NCBI GenBank assembly: GCA_902586885.1
Contig: CACIJG010000015.1
Coordinates: forward strand, 1 to 46,350
Source of the DNA: an uncultured Alphaproteobacteria bacterium
GTDB taxonomy: Bacteria > Pseudomonadota > Alphaproteobacteria > Rhodobacterales > Rhodobacteraceae
DNA: 46,350 nucleotides
Reading direction: 5' to 3'
Part shown: piece after piece, positions 27,108 through 36,563 of the stretch
Layout: each line of letters starts with the position of its first letter
Numbering within the stretch: position 1 is the first letter of the stretch
The notes under the pieces: model-generated
Seen by the model: only the letters and a program-made list of their open reading frames with translations
What the model was told of the DNA's origin: nothing
The model's database searches: none
Position numbers and translations under genes: made by a program

Positions 27108-27136
27108 AATAAAAAAAGGCAGAGCAGCTAAAAAAA

Positions 27137-28294
27137 ATGACTGAAATTATTCATGGCCGTAGAGTATTTGTGGCCGAAGAAAATCTGTTATTGAAGTGGT
27201 GGAAATCAATCGATCAATGGACGCTGATATCCTCATTAATTCTGATTTTGTTAGGGCTTTTACTGTCGATGGCTGCGTCAGTTCCTTTGGCAGAATCTCA
27301 TGAAAAAGCACCTTTTTACTATGTTTATAGACATTTAATTTATGGGGTTTTATCGTTCGTTTTGGTTTTATTTCTTTCTGTTAAGAGTATCGCATTTGTA
27401 AGGCGGTTTAGTGTAGTGGGATTTTTAGTTGCTATGTTAGCTTTAGTTCTTTTACCCTTTTATGGAACAGACTTTGGTAAAGGTGCAATTAGATGGTTCT
27501 CCTTTGATCTAGTCACAATTCAACCTTCTGAGTTTCTAAAGCCATTTTTTATTGTTTTTATTGCATGGATTATTTCAGGAAACCAAAAATATAGTCCCAA
27601 AGTCGGATTCACTATTTCCTTTATAATATTAGTTCTATGCGTATTCTCTTTGATAATACAACCGGATCTTGGGCAGACTGTATTAATTGTTTCTTCTTGG
27701 ACTGTTATCCATTTTGTAATGGGAATATCGATATTGTTTTCAATTTTCTTTGTATTTTTCTTATTTTTTATAGGAGTCATATTTTTTTATAATTCGGAAT
27801 ATGTTGCCAACAGATTAATTAATTTTTTTAAAGCTATGGAGCCTACTTCACAAATAGGTTTTGTAGAAAAGGCTATTCAATCAGGAGGATTTTTAGGGGT
27901 TGGCGCAGGTAATGGGAAGATTAAATGGAGTCTTGCTGACGCACATACAGATTTTATTATAGCGGTAGCAATAGAGGAGTTTGGATTAATTTTGTTTCTA
28001 TTAATTTTGTCTATTTATATAGTAATTTTGTTTCGATCAGTTGGAAGGTTAATACACCAAGAAGATCCATTCCTGTTATTATCTGGAATAGGTCTTTTAT
28101 GCCTTTTGCAGTTTCAAGCAGTAATCAATTTGGGGGTAGCTGCAAGATTATTACCGACTAAGGGTATGACATTGCCTTTTATAAGTTATGGTGGCTCATC
28201 TATGATAGCCACTGGAATACTGGTTGGTCTTTTAATAAATGTCACAAAAAAAAGAGCAAACAATGATGTTGATAGATTCTTAGGTGGAAAATAA
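27137..28294 (+). CDS. ftsW: Septal peptidoglycan polymerase FtsW
   Basis: SEDS-family glycosyltransferase that polymerises lipid II at the septum with FtsI. The 385-aa protein has about ten hydrophobic segments, the TDFGKGAIRWFSF and IQPSEFLKPFF motifs, QPDLGQTVLI, the catalytic-loop DAHTDFIIAVAIEEFG, and LLPTKGMTLPFISYGGSSM near the C terminus. The stop TAA overlaps the murG ATG by one base. Confidence 0.96.
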   Translation: MTEIIHGRRVFVAEENLLLKWWKSIDQWTLISSLILILLGLLLSMAASVPLAESHEKAPFYYVYRHLIYGVLSFVLVLFLSVKSIAFVRRFSVVGFLVAMLALVLLPFYGTDFGKGAIRWFSFDLVTIQPSEFLKPFFIVFIAWIISGNQKYSPKVGFTISFIILVLCVFSLIIQPDLGQTVLIVSSWTVIHFVMGISILFSIFFVFFLFFIGVIFFYNSEYVANRLINFFKAMEPTSQIGFVEKAIQSGGFLGVGAGNGKIKWSLADAHTDFIIAVAIEEFGLILFLLILSIYIVILFRSVGRLIHQEDPFLLLSGIGLLCLLQFQAVINLGVAARLLPTKGMTLPFISYGGSSMIATGILVGLLINVTKKRANNDVDRFLGGK

Positions 28295-29400
28295 TGGGAA
28301 TTAGACGATCATGCATATTATCAACTGGAGGAACGGGAGGTCACGTGTTTCCTACCATTGCTCTTGCTGAGTCTTTGACTGAGAAAGGCTGGAGGGTAAT
28401 AATTTTCTCTGACATTAGGGGTAAATCATTTTTAGATGAAATAAAAACTATTTATCAGATTGAAACAGTTTTTATTTCATCTGAGTCAATCTCGTTTATT
28501 AGAAAACTATTGATTTATCAATATCAAATACCCTTAAGCTTGATTAGAACGTGGAGAATAATGTTAAAGGAAAAGCCAGAATTTGTTATTGGTTTTGGAG
28601 GGGTTTCAACCATCCCTGTTTTATTAGCAGGCCTGATTATTAGAGTTCCTATATTTTTGCAGGAACAAAATGCTGTTTTAGGACGGGTAAATAGGTTGTT
28701 CCAGAGATTCTCTAACGCGGTTTTTCATCACTTTGACAAGACGAAGTTTTTAGATGAACATAGATCGGTAGCCTCAGGAAACCCCGTTAGAGGAACTATC
28801 TTAGAAAAAGAAAACTGTCAGTATTTAGCACCAGGTCCTTGGCCAAACACAATTCTAGTGTTAGGTGGCTCTCAAGGGGCATCAATAATGTCCACAATAA
28901 TTCCAAAAGCTCTTTCTAAGCTTACAAAACAAACAAGAAAACGTTTGACAATTTTTCATCAAGCAAGAAAAGAAGATTTGGAGTCTGTTATGCATTCATA
29001 CAATGAAATTGGAGTTAAAGCAAAAGTAGAATTATTCTTCAAAAATGTTGAGCAAATAATATCAGAAGCTCAACTTATTATTTGTAGAGCTGGAGCAAAT
29101 ACTTTGACAGATATTTCCACAATTGGCAGGCCAGCTATTTTTATTCCTTTAGGTACAGCAAAAGATGATCATCAGCGAATTAATGCAAAAATTTTTGAAA
29201 ATAACAAAGCAGCAATAGTTGTGGAAGAAACTAAAACCTCAACAGAAAACTTAAGTGAGGCAATATCAAAAATTTTAAGATCTCCCTCGAAAGCTTTAGC
29301 TATGGCTGAAAATTCATATGCAATGAGTAAACCTAACTCTTCTAGAAATATGATTTCCCATATAGAAAATATGATTGGAAGACAAATTGATAGCAACTAG
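28294..29400 (+). CDS. murG: Lipid II synthase MurG
   Basis: Membrane-associated glycosyltransferase that adds GlcNAc to lipid I to form lipid II. 368 aa with two Rossmann domains: STGGTGGHVFPTIALAE (from residue 10), GFGGVSTIPVLLAG, LQEQNAVLGRVNR in the first, and LVLGGSQGASI, CRAGANTLTDI and PLGTAKDDHQRINA in the second (donor binding). Start overlaps ftsW (TAATG); murC begins inside its last codons. Confidence 0.96.
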   Translation: MGIRRSCILSTGGTGGHVFPTIALAESLTEKGWRVIIFSDIRGKSFLDEIKTIYQIETVFISSESISFIRKLLIYQYQIPLSLIRTWRIMLKEKPEFVIGFGGVSTIPVLLAGLIIRVPIFLQEQNAVLGRVNRLFQRFSNAVFHHFDKTKFLDEHRSVASGNPVRGTILEKENCQYLAPGPWPNTILVLGGSQGASIMSTIIPKALSKLTKQTRKRLTIFHQARKEDLESVMHSYNEIGVKAKVELFFKNVEQIISEAQLIICRAGANTLTDISTIGRPAIFIPLGTAKDDHQRINAKIFENNKAAIVVEETKTSTENLSEAISKILRSPSKALAMAENSYAMSKPNSSRNMISHIENMIGRQIDSN

Positions 29401-30781
29401 ACTACCTCTTAACCTCGGTCCTATTCATTTTATTGGAATAGGGGGCATCGGTATGTCAGGTATTGCCGAGGTGCTTCTGAACCTTGGATATTCAGTTCAA
29501 GGGTCTGATTTAAAGAAAACGAAAATTACAGATCGACTAGGTTCATTGGGAGCAACTGTTTTTAATTTTCATGCGAGAGAGAATGTTAAAAATGCTTCTG
29601 TAGTTATTTACTCATCTGCCATAAACATCGGAAATATTGAATTGGTTCATTCGAAAGAAATAGGATTACCAATAGTGTCTAGGGCAGAGATGCTAGCTGA
29701 GTTGATGAGATTGAAACTAAATGTGGTCGTTGCTGGATCACATGGAAAGACAACAACAACATCTTTAGCTGCCGCTCTAATAGAAAATGGAAGTCTTGAT
29801 CCAACTGTTATAAATGGAGGCGTGATTAAAGCTTACGGTTCGAACGCAAGGTTAGGGGAAGGCGATTGGATGGTAGTGGAAGCGGATGAGAGCGATGGTT
29901 CTTTTAATAAACTTCCTGTCACGATCGCTATAGTAACAAATATTGATAAAGAGCACCTCGACTACTATGGAAATTTTGATAGGTTGAGGGATGCTTTTAT
30001 GAGTTTTATTTCTAGCGTGCCCTTTTATGGAGTTGCTATTTGTTGCAGTGATGACCAGAATATTTCAAATATAATTTCTAAAATAAAAGATAGAAAAATT
30101 GTTACTTATGGGTTTTCAGAGAACGCAAATATTCGGATTAAAAACATTTCCTTCAAAGAAGGAATTTCCCATTTTGACATAGACGATACTGTTAACGGTA
30201 TTTATCTGAGAGACTTCAAGCTGCCAATGGTGGGTGCGCACAATGTTTTGAACGCATGTGCTGCTATTCTGGTGGCTCTTCAACTTTCAATTCCATTAAA
30301 ATCTATTAAAAGTTCATTATCAATGTTTGATGGGGTGGCCAGACGTTTCTCTGAAGTAGGATTATATAACGGAGCTATCATAATTGACGATTACGCCCAC
30401 CATCCGGCTGAAATATTAGCTGTAATAAGGGCAGCACGGCAAATTACAAAAAAAAGGGTGATAGTTGTACATCAACCTCATCGATATACAAGGTTAAGAG
30501 ACCTTTTTGAGGAATTTCAAGGATGCTTTGATGATGCTGATTTGTTAGGAATTACTTCCGTATTTTCGGCAGGAGAAAAAGAAATTAATGGCATAAATAG
30601 TATTAGCTTAATTGAGAAAATAAAAAAACGAGGAAAGCTTTGCCCAACCTTTATTGATGATGAAAAGTCATTTCAAGAGTTTTTAAAGGGAAGTTGCAGA
30701 AAGGGAGACATTTTTTTGTGTTTAGGAGCGGGAAGTATCACTAATTGGGTAAATAAATTGGAATATCTTAAAAGAAAATAG
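29387..30781 (+). CDS. murC: UDP-MurNAc:L-alanine ligase MurC
   Basis: First Mur ligase, adding L-Ala to UDP-MurNAc. Placed from TTG 29387 (464 aa), which follows GGAAG and gives the usual alphaproteobacterial beginning (ATRLPLNLGPIHF); another TTG at 29375 would add four residues, and no ATG is available. Seen: GIGGIGMSG (17-25), ATP loop GSHGKTT (117-123), EADESDGSF, NIDKEHLDYY and DDYAHHPAEI, VHQPHRYTR in the C-terminal domain. Overlaps murG by 14 nt. Confidence 0.93.
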   Translation: MIATRLPLNLGPIHFIGIGGIGMSGIAEVLLNLGYSVQGSDLKKTKITDRLGSLGATVFNFHARENVKNASVVIYSSAINIGNIELVHSKEIGLPIVSRAEMLAELMRLKLNVVVAGSHGKTTTTSLAAALIENGSLDPTVINGGVIKAYGSNARLGEGDWMVVEADESDGSFNKLPVTIAIVTNIDKEHLDYYGNFDRLRDAFMSFISSVPFYGVAICCSDDQNISNIISKIKDRKIVTYGFSENANIRIKNISFKEGISHFDIDDTVNGIYLRDFKLPMVGAHNVLNACAAILVALQLSIPLKSIKSSLSMFDGVARRFSEVGLYNGAIIIDDYAHHPAEILAVIRAARQITKKRVIVVHQPHRYTRLRDLFEEFQGCFDDADLLGITSVFSAGEKEINGINSISLIEKIKKRGKLCPTFIDDEKSFQEFLKGSCRKGDIFLCLGAGSITNWVNKLEYLKRK

Positions 30782-30785
30782 GGTT

Positions 30786-31730
30786 ATGATTTTTAATAAT
30801 GATTCATATAATAGAATATTTTCTGAGAAAGACTTTCCGGGAGCAATTTCTTTTTCTTATCCACTGTCTAAATTAAGCTGGTTAAGAGTTGGGGGTCCAG
30901 TTGATATCTTATTTCGGCCAAAAAGTATTGATAATCTTATCAGTTTTTTAAAAAAAGCACCGAGCTATATTCCTGTTACAACTATAGGGGTTTGTTCCAA
31001 TCTTCTTATTAGGGATGGTGGTATAAATGGGGTCGCTGTAAAGCTTGGAAGTGCTTTTGCTGAAATTGAAATTAATAATGATGAAGTTAAAGTTGGAGCA
31101 GGTAATTTGGGAGCCAGAGTAGCGATGCATCTAGCTAAATTTGGTTTTGATATGTCCTTTTTACGTACTATTCCCGGCACCATTGGTGGAGCTGTCTTAA
31201 TGAATGCTGGCTGCTATGGACATTCTTTTGGAGATTATGTAAGCGCAATAGAGGGCATAACAAGAGATGGGAATTTTATTAGGCTTTCTAAGAAAGATGT
31301 AGATTTTAATTATCGAAAGTGTCAAATGTCGGTTGAACTGATAGTAACATCCGTAATACTAAAGCCAGTAAAATTGCAAAGAGAACTGATTGAAAAAAAA
31401 ATGGAACAAGCTATTTCCCAAAGACAAAAAACACAACCTATAGAAGTGCCATCGTGTGGGTCAACTTTCAAGAATCCAGATGGGAAACCATCATTTATGA
31501 AAGAAGAAAAAATCAAACTTAAGGCTTGGAAATTAATTGATGAAGCGGGGCTAAGGGGAAAGAAAATAGGCAATGCTCAAGTTTCTGAAAAGCATCCAAA
31601 CTTTTTGATAAATCTGGGTGGGGCAACTGCTTCTGATATAGAAGCGCTTGGTGAGCATGTAAGAAAAGTAGTTTTTGAAAAACATAATATAACCCTTGAC
31701 TGGGAGTTAATCAGGCTTGGTAACAAATGA
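30786..31730 (+). CDS. murB: UDP-N-acetylenolpyruvoylglucosamine reductase MurB
   Basis: FAD/NADPH enzyme that completes UDP-MurNAc synthesis. The 314-aa length and compact form fit the type II enzymes. Seen: SWLRVGGPVDIL, the FAD loop IPGTIGGAVLMNAGCYG (129-145), Y176-R177 in NYRKC, the proton-donating serine S226 in SCGSTFKNP, and E307 near the C terminus. Follows murC by 4 nt with AGGG in the gap region. Confidence 0.96.
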   Translation: MIFNNDSYNRIFSEKDFPGAISFSYPLSKLSWLRVGGPVDILFRPKSIDNLISFLKKAPSYIPVTTIGVCSNLLIRDGGINGVAVKLGSAFAEIEINNDEVKVGAGNLGARVAMHLAKFGFDMSFLRTIPGTIGGAVLMNAGCYGHSFGDYVSAIEGITRDGNFIRLSKKDVDFNYRKCQMSVELIVTSVILKPVKLQRELIEKKMEQAISQRQKTQPIEVPSCGSTFKNPDGKPSFMKEEKIKLKAWKLIDEAGLRGKKIGNAQVSEKHPNFLINLGGATASDIEALGEHVRKVVFEKHNITLDWELIRLGNK

Positions 31731-31740
31731 GAAAAAAGAA

Positions 31741-32670
31741 ATGCTTATAGACAAAAATACCAAAGTCGTAATTTTAAAGGGAGGTATATCAGATGAAAGT
31801 AAAGTTTCTGAGTCTACAGCCAGAAGCGTCGCGAATGCATTGCGCGAAAGAGGGTTACAGGTTTTGGAAATTACTGTTAAGCAAGAAAACCTCCCAAATT
31901 TAGCTACAGAATTAAGAGGTTTAAAGCCAGATGTGATCTTTAATGCTCTTCATGGTGGTATAGGAGAAAATGGAGTTATACAAGGTCTTTTAGAGACTTT
32001 GAAAGTTCCATATACTCATTCAGGTGTTTCTGCTTCATCAATTGCGATGAATAAATCGATTTCGAAGAAAGTTTTTCTTTCTCAAAATTTACCAGTCATA
32101 AAAGGCATTCTTATTAAAAATGCTAATCTTTGTGAAGAAATACCGATAAAGCCCCCTTTCGTAATTAAACCTAATAATGGAGGTTCTTCGGTTGGAGTAT
32201 CCTTTTTTAATAATATGGATGAATTCAATGCAATTACTGGAAAACTCGATAAAGCAACGGATTACTTATTAGAAAAATATATTCCCGGTAGGGAGTTATC
32301 GGTAAGTGTTTTAAATAATGAGCCTTTAACAGTAACCGATATTATAACAGACAAATGGTACAGTTATGAAGCTAAGTATTCACCAGGAGGATCTATACAC
32401 AGATTACCCGCAGATATTCCTAAAAAAGTATTTGAACATTGTATGGATTGTGCGGTTGAAGCTCATAACTCACTAGGTTGCAGAGGTGTATCACGAACTG
32501 ATTTTCGATGGGATGAAGAGAAAGGTATTGAAGGTCTTTGTATTTTAGAAATTAACACACAGCCTGGAATGACGGAAACTTCACTAGTACCCGAGCAAGC
32601 TAGACACCGAGGGATAGAGTTTTCAGAGCTATGTTTGAAGTTACTAACAGATGCATCATGCAATAAATAA
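31741..32670 (+). CDS. ddl: D-alanine--D-alanine ligase
   Basis: ATP-grasp enzyme that makes D-Ala-D-Ala for MurF. The ATG at 31741 (309 aa) follows GAGAAAA and lies 10 nt after the murB stop; a TTG at 31717 inside murB would add eight residues. Seen: KGGISDESKVSESTARSV (the GG.S.E..VS motif), FNALHGGIGENG, FVIKPNNGGSSVGVS, EKYIPGREL, RTDFRW and EINTQPGMTETSLVPEQA, the metal-binding end. Confidence 0.95.
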   Translation: MLIDKNTKVVILKGGISDESKVSESTARSVANALRERGLQVLEITVKQENLPNLATELRGLKPDVIFNALHGGIGENGVIQGLLETLKVPYTHSGVSASSIAMNKSISKKVFLSQNLPVIKGILIKNANLCEEIPIKPPFVIKPNNGGSSVGVSFFNNMDEFNAITGKLDKATDYLLEKYIPGRELSVSVLNNEPLTVTDIITDKWYSYEAKYSPGGSIHRLPADIPKKVFEHCMDCAVEAHNSLGCRGVSRTDFRWDEEKGIEGLCILEINTQPGMTETSLVPEQARHRGIEFSELCLKLLTDASCNK

Positions 32671-32680
32671 GAGAGATCAA

Positions 32681-33529
32681 ATGGTTACAGACTTTAAAGA
32701 CCCTGCTCCTTCAAAATTTTTTTATAAATTAAATAGACTAGCATATAAGCTATGGTTCAAATTATTATTGTTTTCGTTAGCTTTGTCTGCATTCTTACTT
32801 CTGGCAAGAATATTTGTTTTTGAAAAGTTGGATTTTAATGAAAGTTTTATATCAATAAAAAACAATGCTTTTTCATATTTTGAAGATATTTCCGAATATA
32901 AGGTTAGTAAAGTGGAAGTTTTTGGTGCAAGTGAACAACTGGCTTTAGAAATCGAAGATCTTGTCAAAAACACTTTAAGTGGAAAAATTTCTACTTTGAG
33001 TGTTTCTAATATTAGAGAAAAAATAATTAGAATGGCTAGAGTAAAAAACGCATTTGTAAAGCTCACCGCGAAGGGTAATATTAAAGTAGAGGTAATTGAG
33101 AGAAAAGGGCTTGCAGTTTTGTCTGAAGGCAAATCATATGTTTTGCTTGATGCAGAAGGGGTTAGAATATCAAGTTTTGTCGATTGGAGAGCGCTCCCCA
33201 ATCTCCCAATATTAGTAGGGAAAGGAGCAGACAGTCAGCTAAAAGAATTTGTATCCTTGCATCACCAAAAGCTTCACTCGTTGATTTCAGAAATAGAATT
33301 TTATGAATGGGTAGGTGAAAGGAGATGGAATTTACACTTTAAGAGTAAATTAGTTATTAAGTTACCTGAGAAAAATTTGGGTAAGGGGCTGGAGCTTCTC
33401 TCTGTATTTATAGAAAAAGGTTTTTTGGATAACGATAAAATCAGCGTAATAGATTTGAGAGATGTTCACAGGCCATTCATAAGATTTAAAAACAGCTCCA
33501 TTGCTAAAACTTATGCTCACATCTTGTGA
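32681..33529 (+). CDS. ftsQ: Cell division protein FtsQ
   Basis: Bitopic divisome protein that recruits FtsL/FtsB. Set from ATG 32681 (282 aa), which follows GAGAG at 6 nt and starts 10 nt after ddl; ATG 32651 would overlap ddl. One membrane segment (about 26-47), a POTRA domain (about 65-140: YKVSKVEVFGASE ... VKLTAKGNIKVEVIERKGLAV) and the FtsQ beta domain with YVLLDAEGVRIS and ISVIDLRDVHRPFIRF. Position between ddl and ftsA supports the call. Confidence 0.92.
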   Translation: MVTDFKDPAPSKFFYKLNRLAYKLWFKLLLFSLALSAFLLLARIFVFEKLDFNESFISIKNNAFSYFEDISEYKVSKVEVFGASEQLALEIEDLVKNTLSGKISTLSVSNIREKIIRMARVKNAFVKLTAKGNIKVEVIERKGLAVLSEGKSYVLLDAEGVRISSFVDWRALPNLPILVGKGADSQLKEFVSLHHQKLHSLISEIEFYEWVGERRWNLHFKSKLVIKLPEKNLGKGLELLSVFIEKGFLDNDKISVIDLRDVHRPFIRFKNSSIAKTYAHIL

Positions 33530-33553
33530 CAGTCGAACAAAAAGGATATTGAG

Positions 33554-34888
33554 TTGAGAAAATTATTACAGAGTCAAAGAGAGCTGCGATATAAACGTGC
33601 GTCAGCAATAAAAAAGGGTAATGTTGCACTACTAGATATAGGAACATCAAAGATTGTCTGTCTTGTAATAACTTTTCTGAACGATAATGAAAAACATTTC
33701 AAAAGTTCAGCAAACGAGAGCGCAAATAATTTCTCTTTCAGGGTTATTGGTGCTTCTACTACAAAATCAAGAGGTATTAAATTTGGAGAAATTTATGAAA
33801 TGGGTGAGGCTGAAAGAGCTGTAAGGACAGTAGTTCAAAGAGCTCAAAAAATGGCGGGATGCTTAATTGAAAACATTTTCCTGACCTTTTCTGGAGGCAA
33901 TCCAAAATCAAGTATTCTCAAGACTTCTATTAATCTACAGAAAAAGGAAATTACTGAATTGGATATTGGTCACGTTTTGTCGAAAATTAATCTCGATAAT
34001 ATTCAGGAGAATAGAGAAGTCATTCACGCTTTGCCAGTAAACTTTAGTGTTGATAATAAACACGGTTATATGGACCCTAGAGGAATAACGGGATCTGATT
34101 TATCTGTAGATGTTCATGCATTAGGTATAAAAAATTCTCTTATCCAAAATATGGTGAATTGTTTGAATAAATGTGACTTGTCTCTTGCAGGGATTGCATA
34201 TGCACCATATTTGTCTGGCTTATCTAGCTTGCTTGAAGACGAAATGCAATTAGGTGCTGTTTGCCTAGATTTGGGTGCCGGTAGCTCTAGTATTTCAATT
34301 TTTTTTAGAAAAAATTTGATATTTTCTGGTTCAATTAAATTAGGTGGTATGCATATTAGTAGTGATATTATGCAAGCCTTCCAAGTTTCATTCTCTGTAG
34401 CAGAAAGAATTAAAGTTTTATATGGAGGGTTGATTTCAACAAGTACGGATGACAGAGACACAATTGAGCTGCCTGGAAATGAAAATGATCTTTATGCCAA
34501 TAGAATGACAATAACTAGATCAGAATTGATTGGTGTAATTCGGCCCAGGTTAGCGGAGATATTTGATGAATTGAAAAATTTATTACAAATGTCTGATTTT
34601 GATTTTCTGCCAGGACAAAAGATCATTTTGACCGGAGGTGGAAGTAAAATGCCTGGAATCCTTGAATTTGCAGCGGGTTTTTTAGGAAAAACAGTAAGAG
34701 TTGGCCGTCCAATGCGTATTCAAGGGCTCCCACAGGCAACTCATGGCCCTGAAAATTCAGCTATAATTGGTTTGGCTTTGCATATTGCTCAACCTCACGA
34801 CGAAATGTGGGATTTTAAAGTACCCTTTGAACATGATGGAGACGAAATAATTAGGAGAACTTGGCGGTGGTTAAAGACTAATTGGTAA
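33554..34888 (+). CDS. ftsA: Cell division protein FtsA
   Basis: Actin-like ATPase that anchors FtsZ to the membrane. 444 aa: phosphate-1 motif VALLDIGTSKIVCLVI, the 1C domain, phosphate-2 AVCLDLGAGSSSISIF, adenosine motif IILTGGGSKMPGI, and a C-terminal amphipathic end (RRTWRWLKTNW) that probably inserts in the membrane. Start is TTG with AAAGGA 8 nt upstream; no in-frame ATG precedes the nucleotide-binding core. 24 nt after ftsQ, 113 nt before ftsZ. Confidence 0.95.
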   Translation: MRKLLQSQRELRYKRASAIKKGNVALLDIGTSKIVCLVITFLNDNEKHFKSSANESANNFSFRVIGASTTKSRGIKFGEIYEMGEAERAVRTVVQRAQKMAGCLIENIFLTFSGGNPKSSILKTSINLQKKEITELDIGHVLSKINLDNIQENREVIHALPVNFSVDNKHGYMDPRGITGSDLSVDVHALGIKNSLIQNMVNCLNKCDLSLAGIAYAPYLSGLSSLLEDEMQLGAVCLDLGAGSSSISIFFRKNLIFSGSIKLGGMHISSDIMQAFQVSFSVAERIKVLYGGLISTSTDDRDTIELPGNENDLYANRMTITRSELIGVIRPRLAEIFDELKNLLQMSDFDFLPGQKIILTGGGSKMPGILEFAAGFLGKTVRVGRPMRIQGLPQATHGPENSAIIGLALHIAQPHDEMWDFKVPFEHDGDEIIRRTWRWLKTNW

Positions 34889-34937
34889 GTGGAAAAGGCT
34901 GATTTATTAACTCAATCTCCATAATTGGATAAAATTA

Positions 34938-34966
34938 GTGACGAATTAAAGTGATTCGGTTATCAT
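34938..34966 (+). promoter_or_regulatory. Predicted ftsZ promoter
   Basis: GTGACG (34938-34943), a 17-nt spacer and TATCAT (34961-34966) give 4/6 and 5/6 matches to the sigma70-type boxes at ideal spacing. The transcript would start near 34973, 29 nt before the ftsZ ATG chosen here. The -10 box lies in the loop of an inverted repeat whose arms contain GANTC sites. Confidence 0.5.
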
Positions 34967-34974
34967 ACGAATCA
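34952..34974. repeat. Inverted repeat with two GANTC sites in ftsZ promoter
   Basis: TGATTCG (34952-34958) and CGAATCA (34968-34974) are perfect 7-bp inverted arms around a 9-nt centre. Each arm contains a GANTC sequence (GATTC 34953-34957; GAATC 34969-34973), the target of the cell-cycle methyltransferase CcrM in alphaproteobacteria. They flank the predicted -10 box. Presence of CcrM or GcrA in this genome is not shown by the window. Confidence 0.7.
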
Positions 34975-35001
34975 GCAGTAAAAAAAAAATGGCAGGCAAT
35001 A

Positions 35002-36480
35002 ATGGCAATAAGAATCAGTATTCCTGAGAACCAGGAATTAAAACCCAGAATAATTGTTTTTGGCATCGGAGGTGCTGGAGGCAATGCTATAAATAATATG
35101 ATGCTAAAGAACCTTGAAGGCGCTGAGTTTATAGCAGCTAACACAGATGCTCAAGCCCTTCAACAATCAAACGCACAAACCAAAATTCAATTAGGCCTTA
35201 AGAGTACTTTTGGTCTTGGGGCAGGAGCTAGACCGGAGGTAGGAAGTGATGCTGCATTAGAGACAAGTGATCAGATCTCAGAAATTATAGACGGAGCCAA
35301 TTTATGTTTTCTAACCGCAGGAATGGGTGGCGGAACGGGAACGGGAGCTGCTCCTGTTGTGGCCGAGCTTGCAAGGCAAAAGGGTATACTGACTGTTGGG
35401 GTAGTAACAAAACCCTTCCAGTTCGAGGGCTCAAAACGTATGAAGCAAGCTGAGGAGGGTATTAAACAACTACAAAAAGTAGTTGATACTCTAATAGTTA
35501 TACCTAACCAAAATTTATTCAGAATAGCTACAGAGAAAACAACCTTCACAGAGGCATTTTCTATGGCGGATGATGTTCTTTATCAGGGAGTAAAGGGTGT
35601 AACTGACCTCATGGTTAAGCCTGGGCTTATAAACCTAGATTTTGCAGATGTTCGTTCTGTAATGGATGAAATGGGTAAGGCCATGATGGGAACAGGTGAA
35701 GCAAGTGGAGAAGATAGAGCTCTTCAGGCAGCTGAGAAAGCGATAGCAAACCCATTGTTGGATGAAATATCCTTAAAAGGAGCAACTGGATTATTAATCA
35801 ATGTTACAGGTAGTAGTGATATGGCTCTTTTTGAAGTAGATGAAGCTGCTAATCGAATAAGGGATGAAGTAGATCCTGAGGCAAATATTATTGTTGGATC
35901 AACTTTTGACTCTGAACTAACGGGATCAATTCGGGTATCTGTGGTAGCCACAGGGATAGACATTAACGAGTTCTCAAATAGGGAAGAAAATACAAAAACA
36001 CGTGAAAATACAATTACAGAGAGTTCTAACGGTAATTTAGAGAAGGAAGGATATTTTGCAGATAGCAGGTATAAAACAAAAGTAGATGGCACAGAAAAAC
36101 AGGAAACAGCTAATGTTATGTCAGGGGTCAATAGCGCCATGGAGGAAGAAAAAAATGACGAAATGTCTTTCCTTGAGTCCAATAAAATTAAAATGAATGA
36201 AGTAGATGATCAAGTTGATCACAAAACAAATGACCATCAATCAACTTTCCCCTCTAAAATTGATTTACCAGAAAAGAAAAACTCGGTAGCAGAAGAGACA
36301 AATATTGGAGGTTTGAACAATTTGATAAGGCGGATGACTGGTTTTAAAGAAAATAGAAGGGATCATGCACCGATAGAAGAAAAAAATCATTCGATAGAAA
36401 GTTCTAGGCATAGAGATACAGAAAGAGATGATGAAAGTAAGTTGGATATCCCAGCCTTTTTAAGAAGACAAGCTAACTGA
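35002..36480 (+). CDS. ftsZ: Cell division GTPase FtsZ
   Basis: Tubulin-like GTPase that forms the division ring. Set from ATG 35002 (492 aa; AGG a few nt upstream), giving the usual alphaproteobacterial beginning [17 protein letters not shown]; the longer frame from GTG 34951 starts inside the promoter. Seen: GGAGGNA (23-29), GTP signature GGGTGTG (109-115), synergy loop NLDFADV (211-217). After the globular part (about 320) comes a ~160-residue charged linker, with the conserved [10 protein letters not shown] near its end and the C-terminal peptide [11 protein letters not shown] that binds FtsA and other partners. Confidence 0.97.
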   Translation: MAIRISIPENQELKPRIIVFGIGGAGGNAINNMMLKNLEGAEFIAANTDAQALQQSNAQTKIQLGLKSTFGLGAGARPEVGSDAALETSDQISEIIDGANLCFLTAGMGGGTGTGAAPVVAELARQKGILTVGVVTKPFQFEGSKRMKQAEEGIKQLQKVVDTLIVIPNQNLFRIATEKTTFTEAFSMADDVLYQGVKGVTDLMVKPGLINLDFADVRSVMDEMGKAMMGTGEASGEDRALQAAEKAIANPLLDEISLKGATGLLINVTGSSDMALFEVDEAANRIRDEVDPEANIIVGSTFDSELTGSIRVSVVATGIDINEFSNREENTKTRENTITESSNGNLEKEGYFADSRYKTKVDGTEKQETANVMSGVNSAMEEEKNDEMSFLESNKIKMNEVDDQVDHKTNDHQSTFPSKIDLPEKKNSVAEETNIGGLNNLIRRMTGFKENRRDHAPIEEKNHSIESSRHRDTERDDESKLDIPAFLRRQAN

Positions 36481-36494
36481 GTCTTTGAAGTAAA

Positions 36495-36525
36495 TTGACA
36501 CAAACTGTGTATTGAGTTTTGTTAT
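36495..36525 (+). promoter_or_regulatory. Candidate promoter for lpxC
   Basis: A perfect TTGACA (36495-36500) is followed after 19 nt by TGTTAT (36520-36525) in the ftsZ-lpxC gap. Spacing is long, so this is tentative. A start near 36532 would leave a leader of about 32 nt. Confidence 0.35.
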
Positions 36526-36563
36526 TGAATTAAGATAAACTTCACCTGAAGGTGTTGGATTTA

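Noticed and set aside
32722-33201. 159-codon minus-strand frame opposite ftsQ
   Set aside because: Antisense shadow of ftsQ with no recognisable domain or ribosome-binding site.
34951-35001. FtsZ N-terminal extension from GTG 34951
   Set aside because: The segment overlaps the predicted promoter and inverted repeat, and family FtsZ proteins begin at the ATG at 35002.
35724-36182. 152-codon minus-strand frame opposite ftsZ
   Set aside because: Antisense shadow of a strongly conserved gene, low-complexity Ser-rich translation, no start signals.
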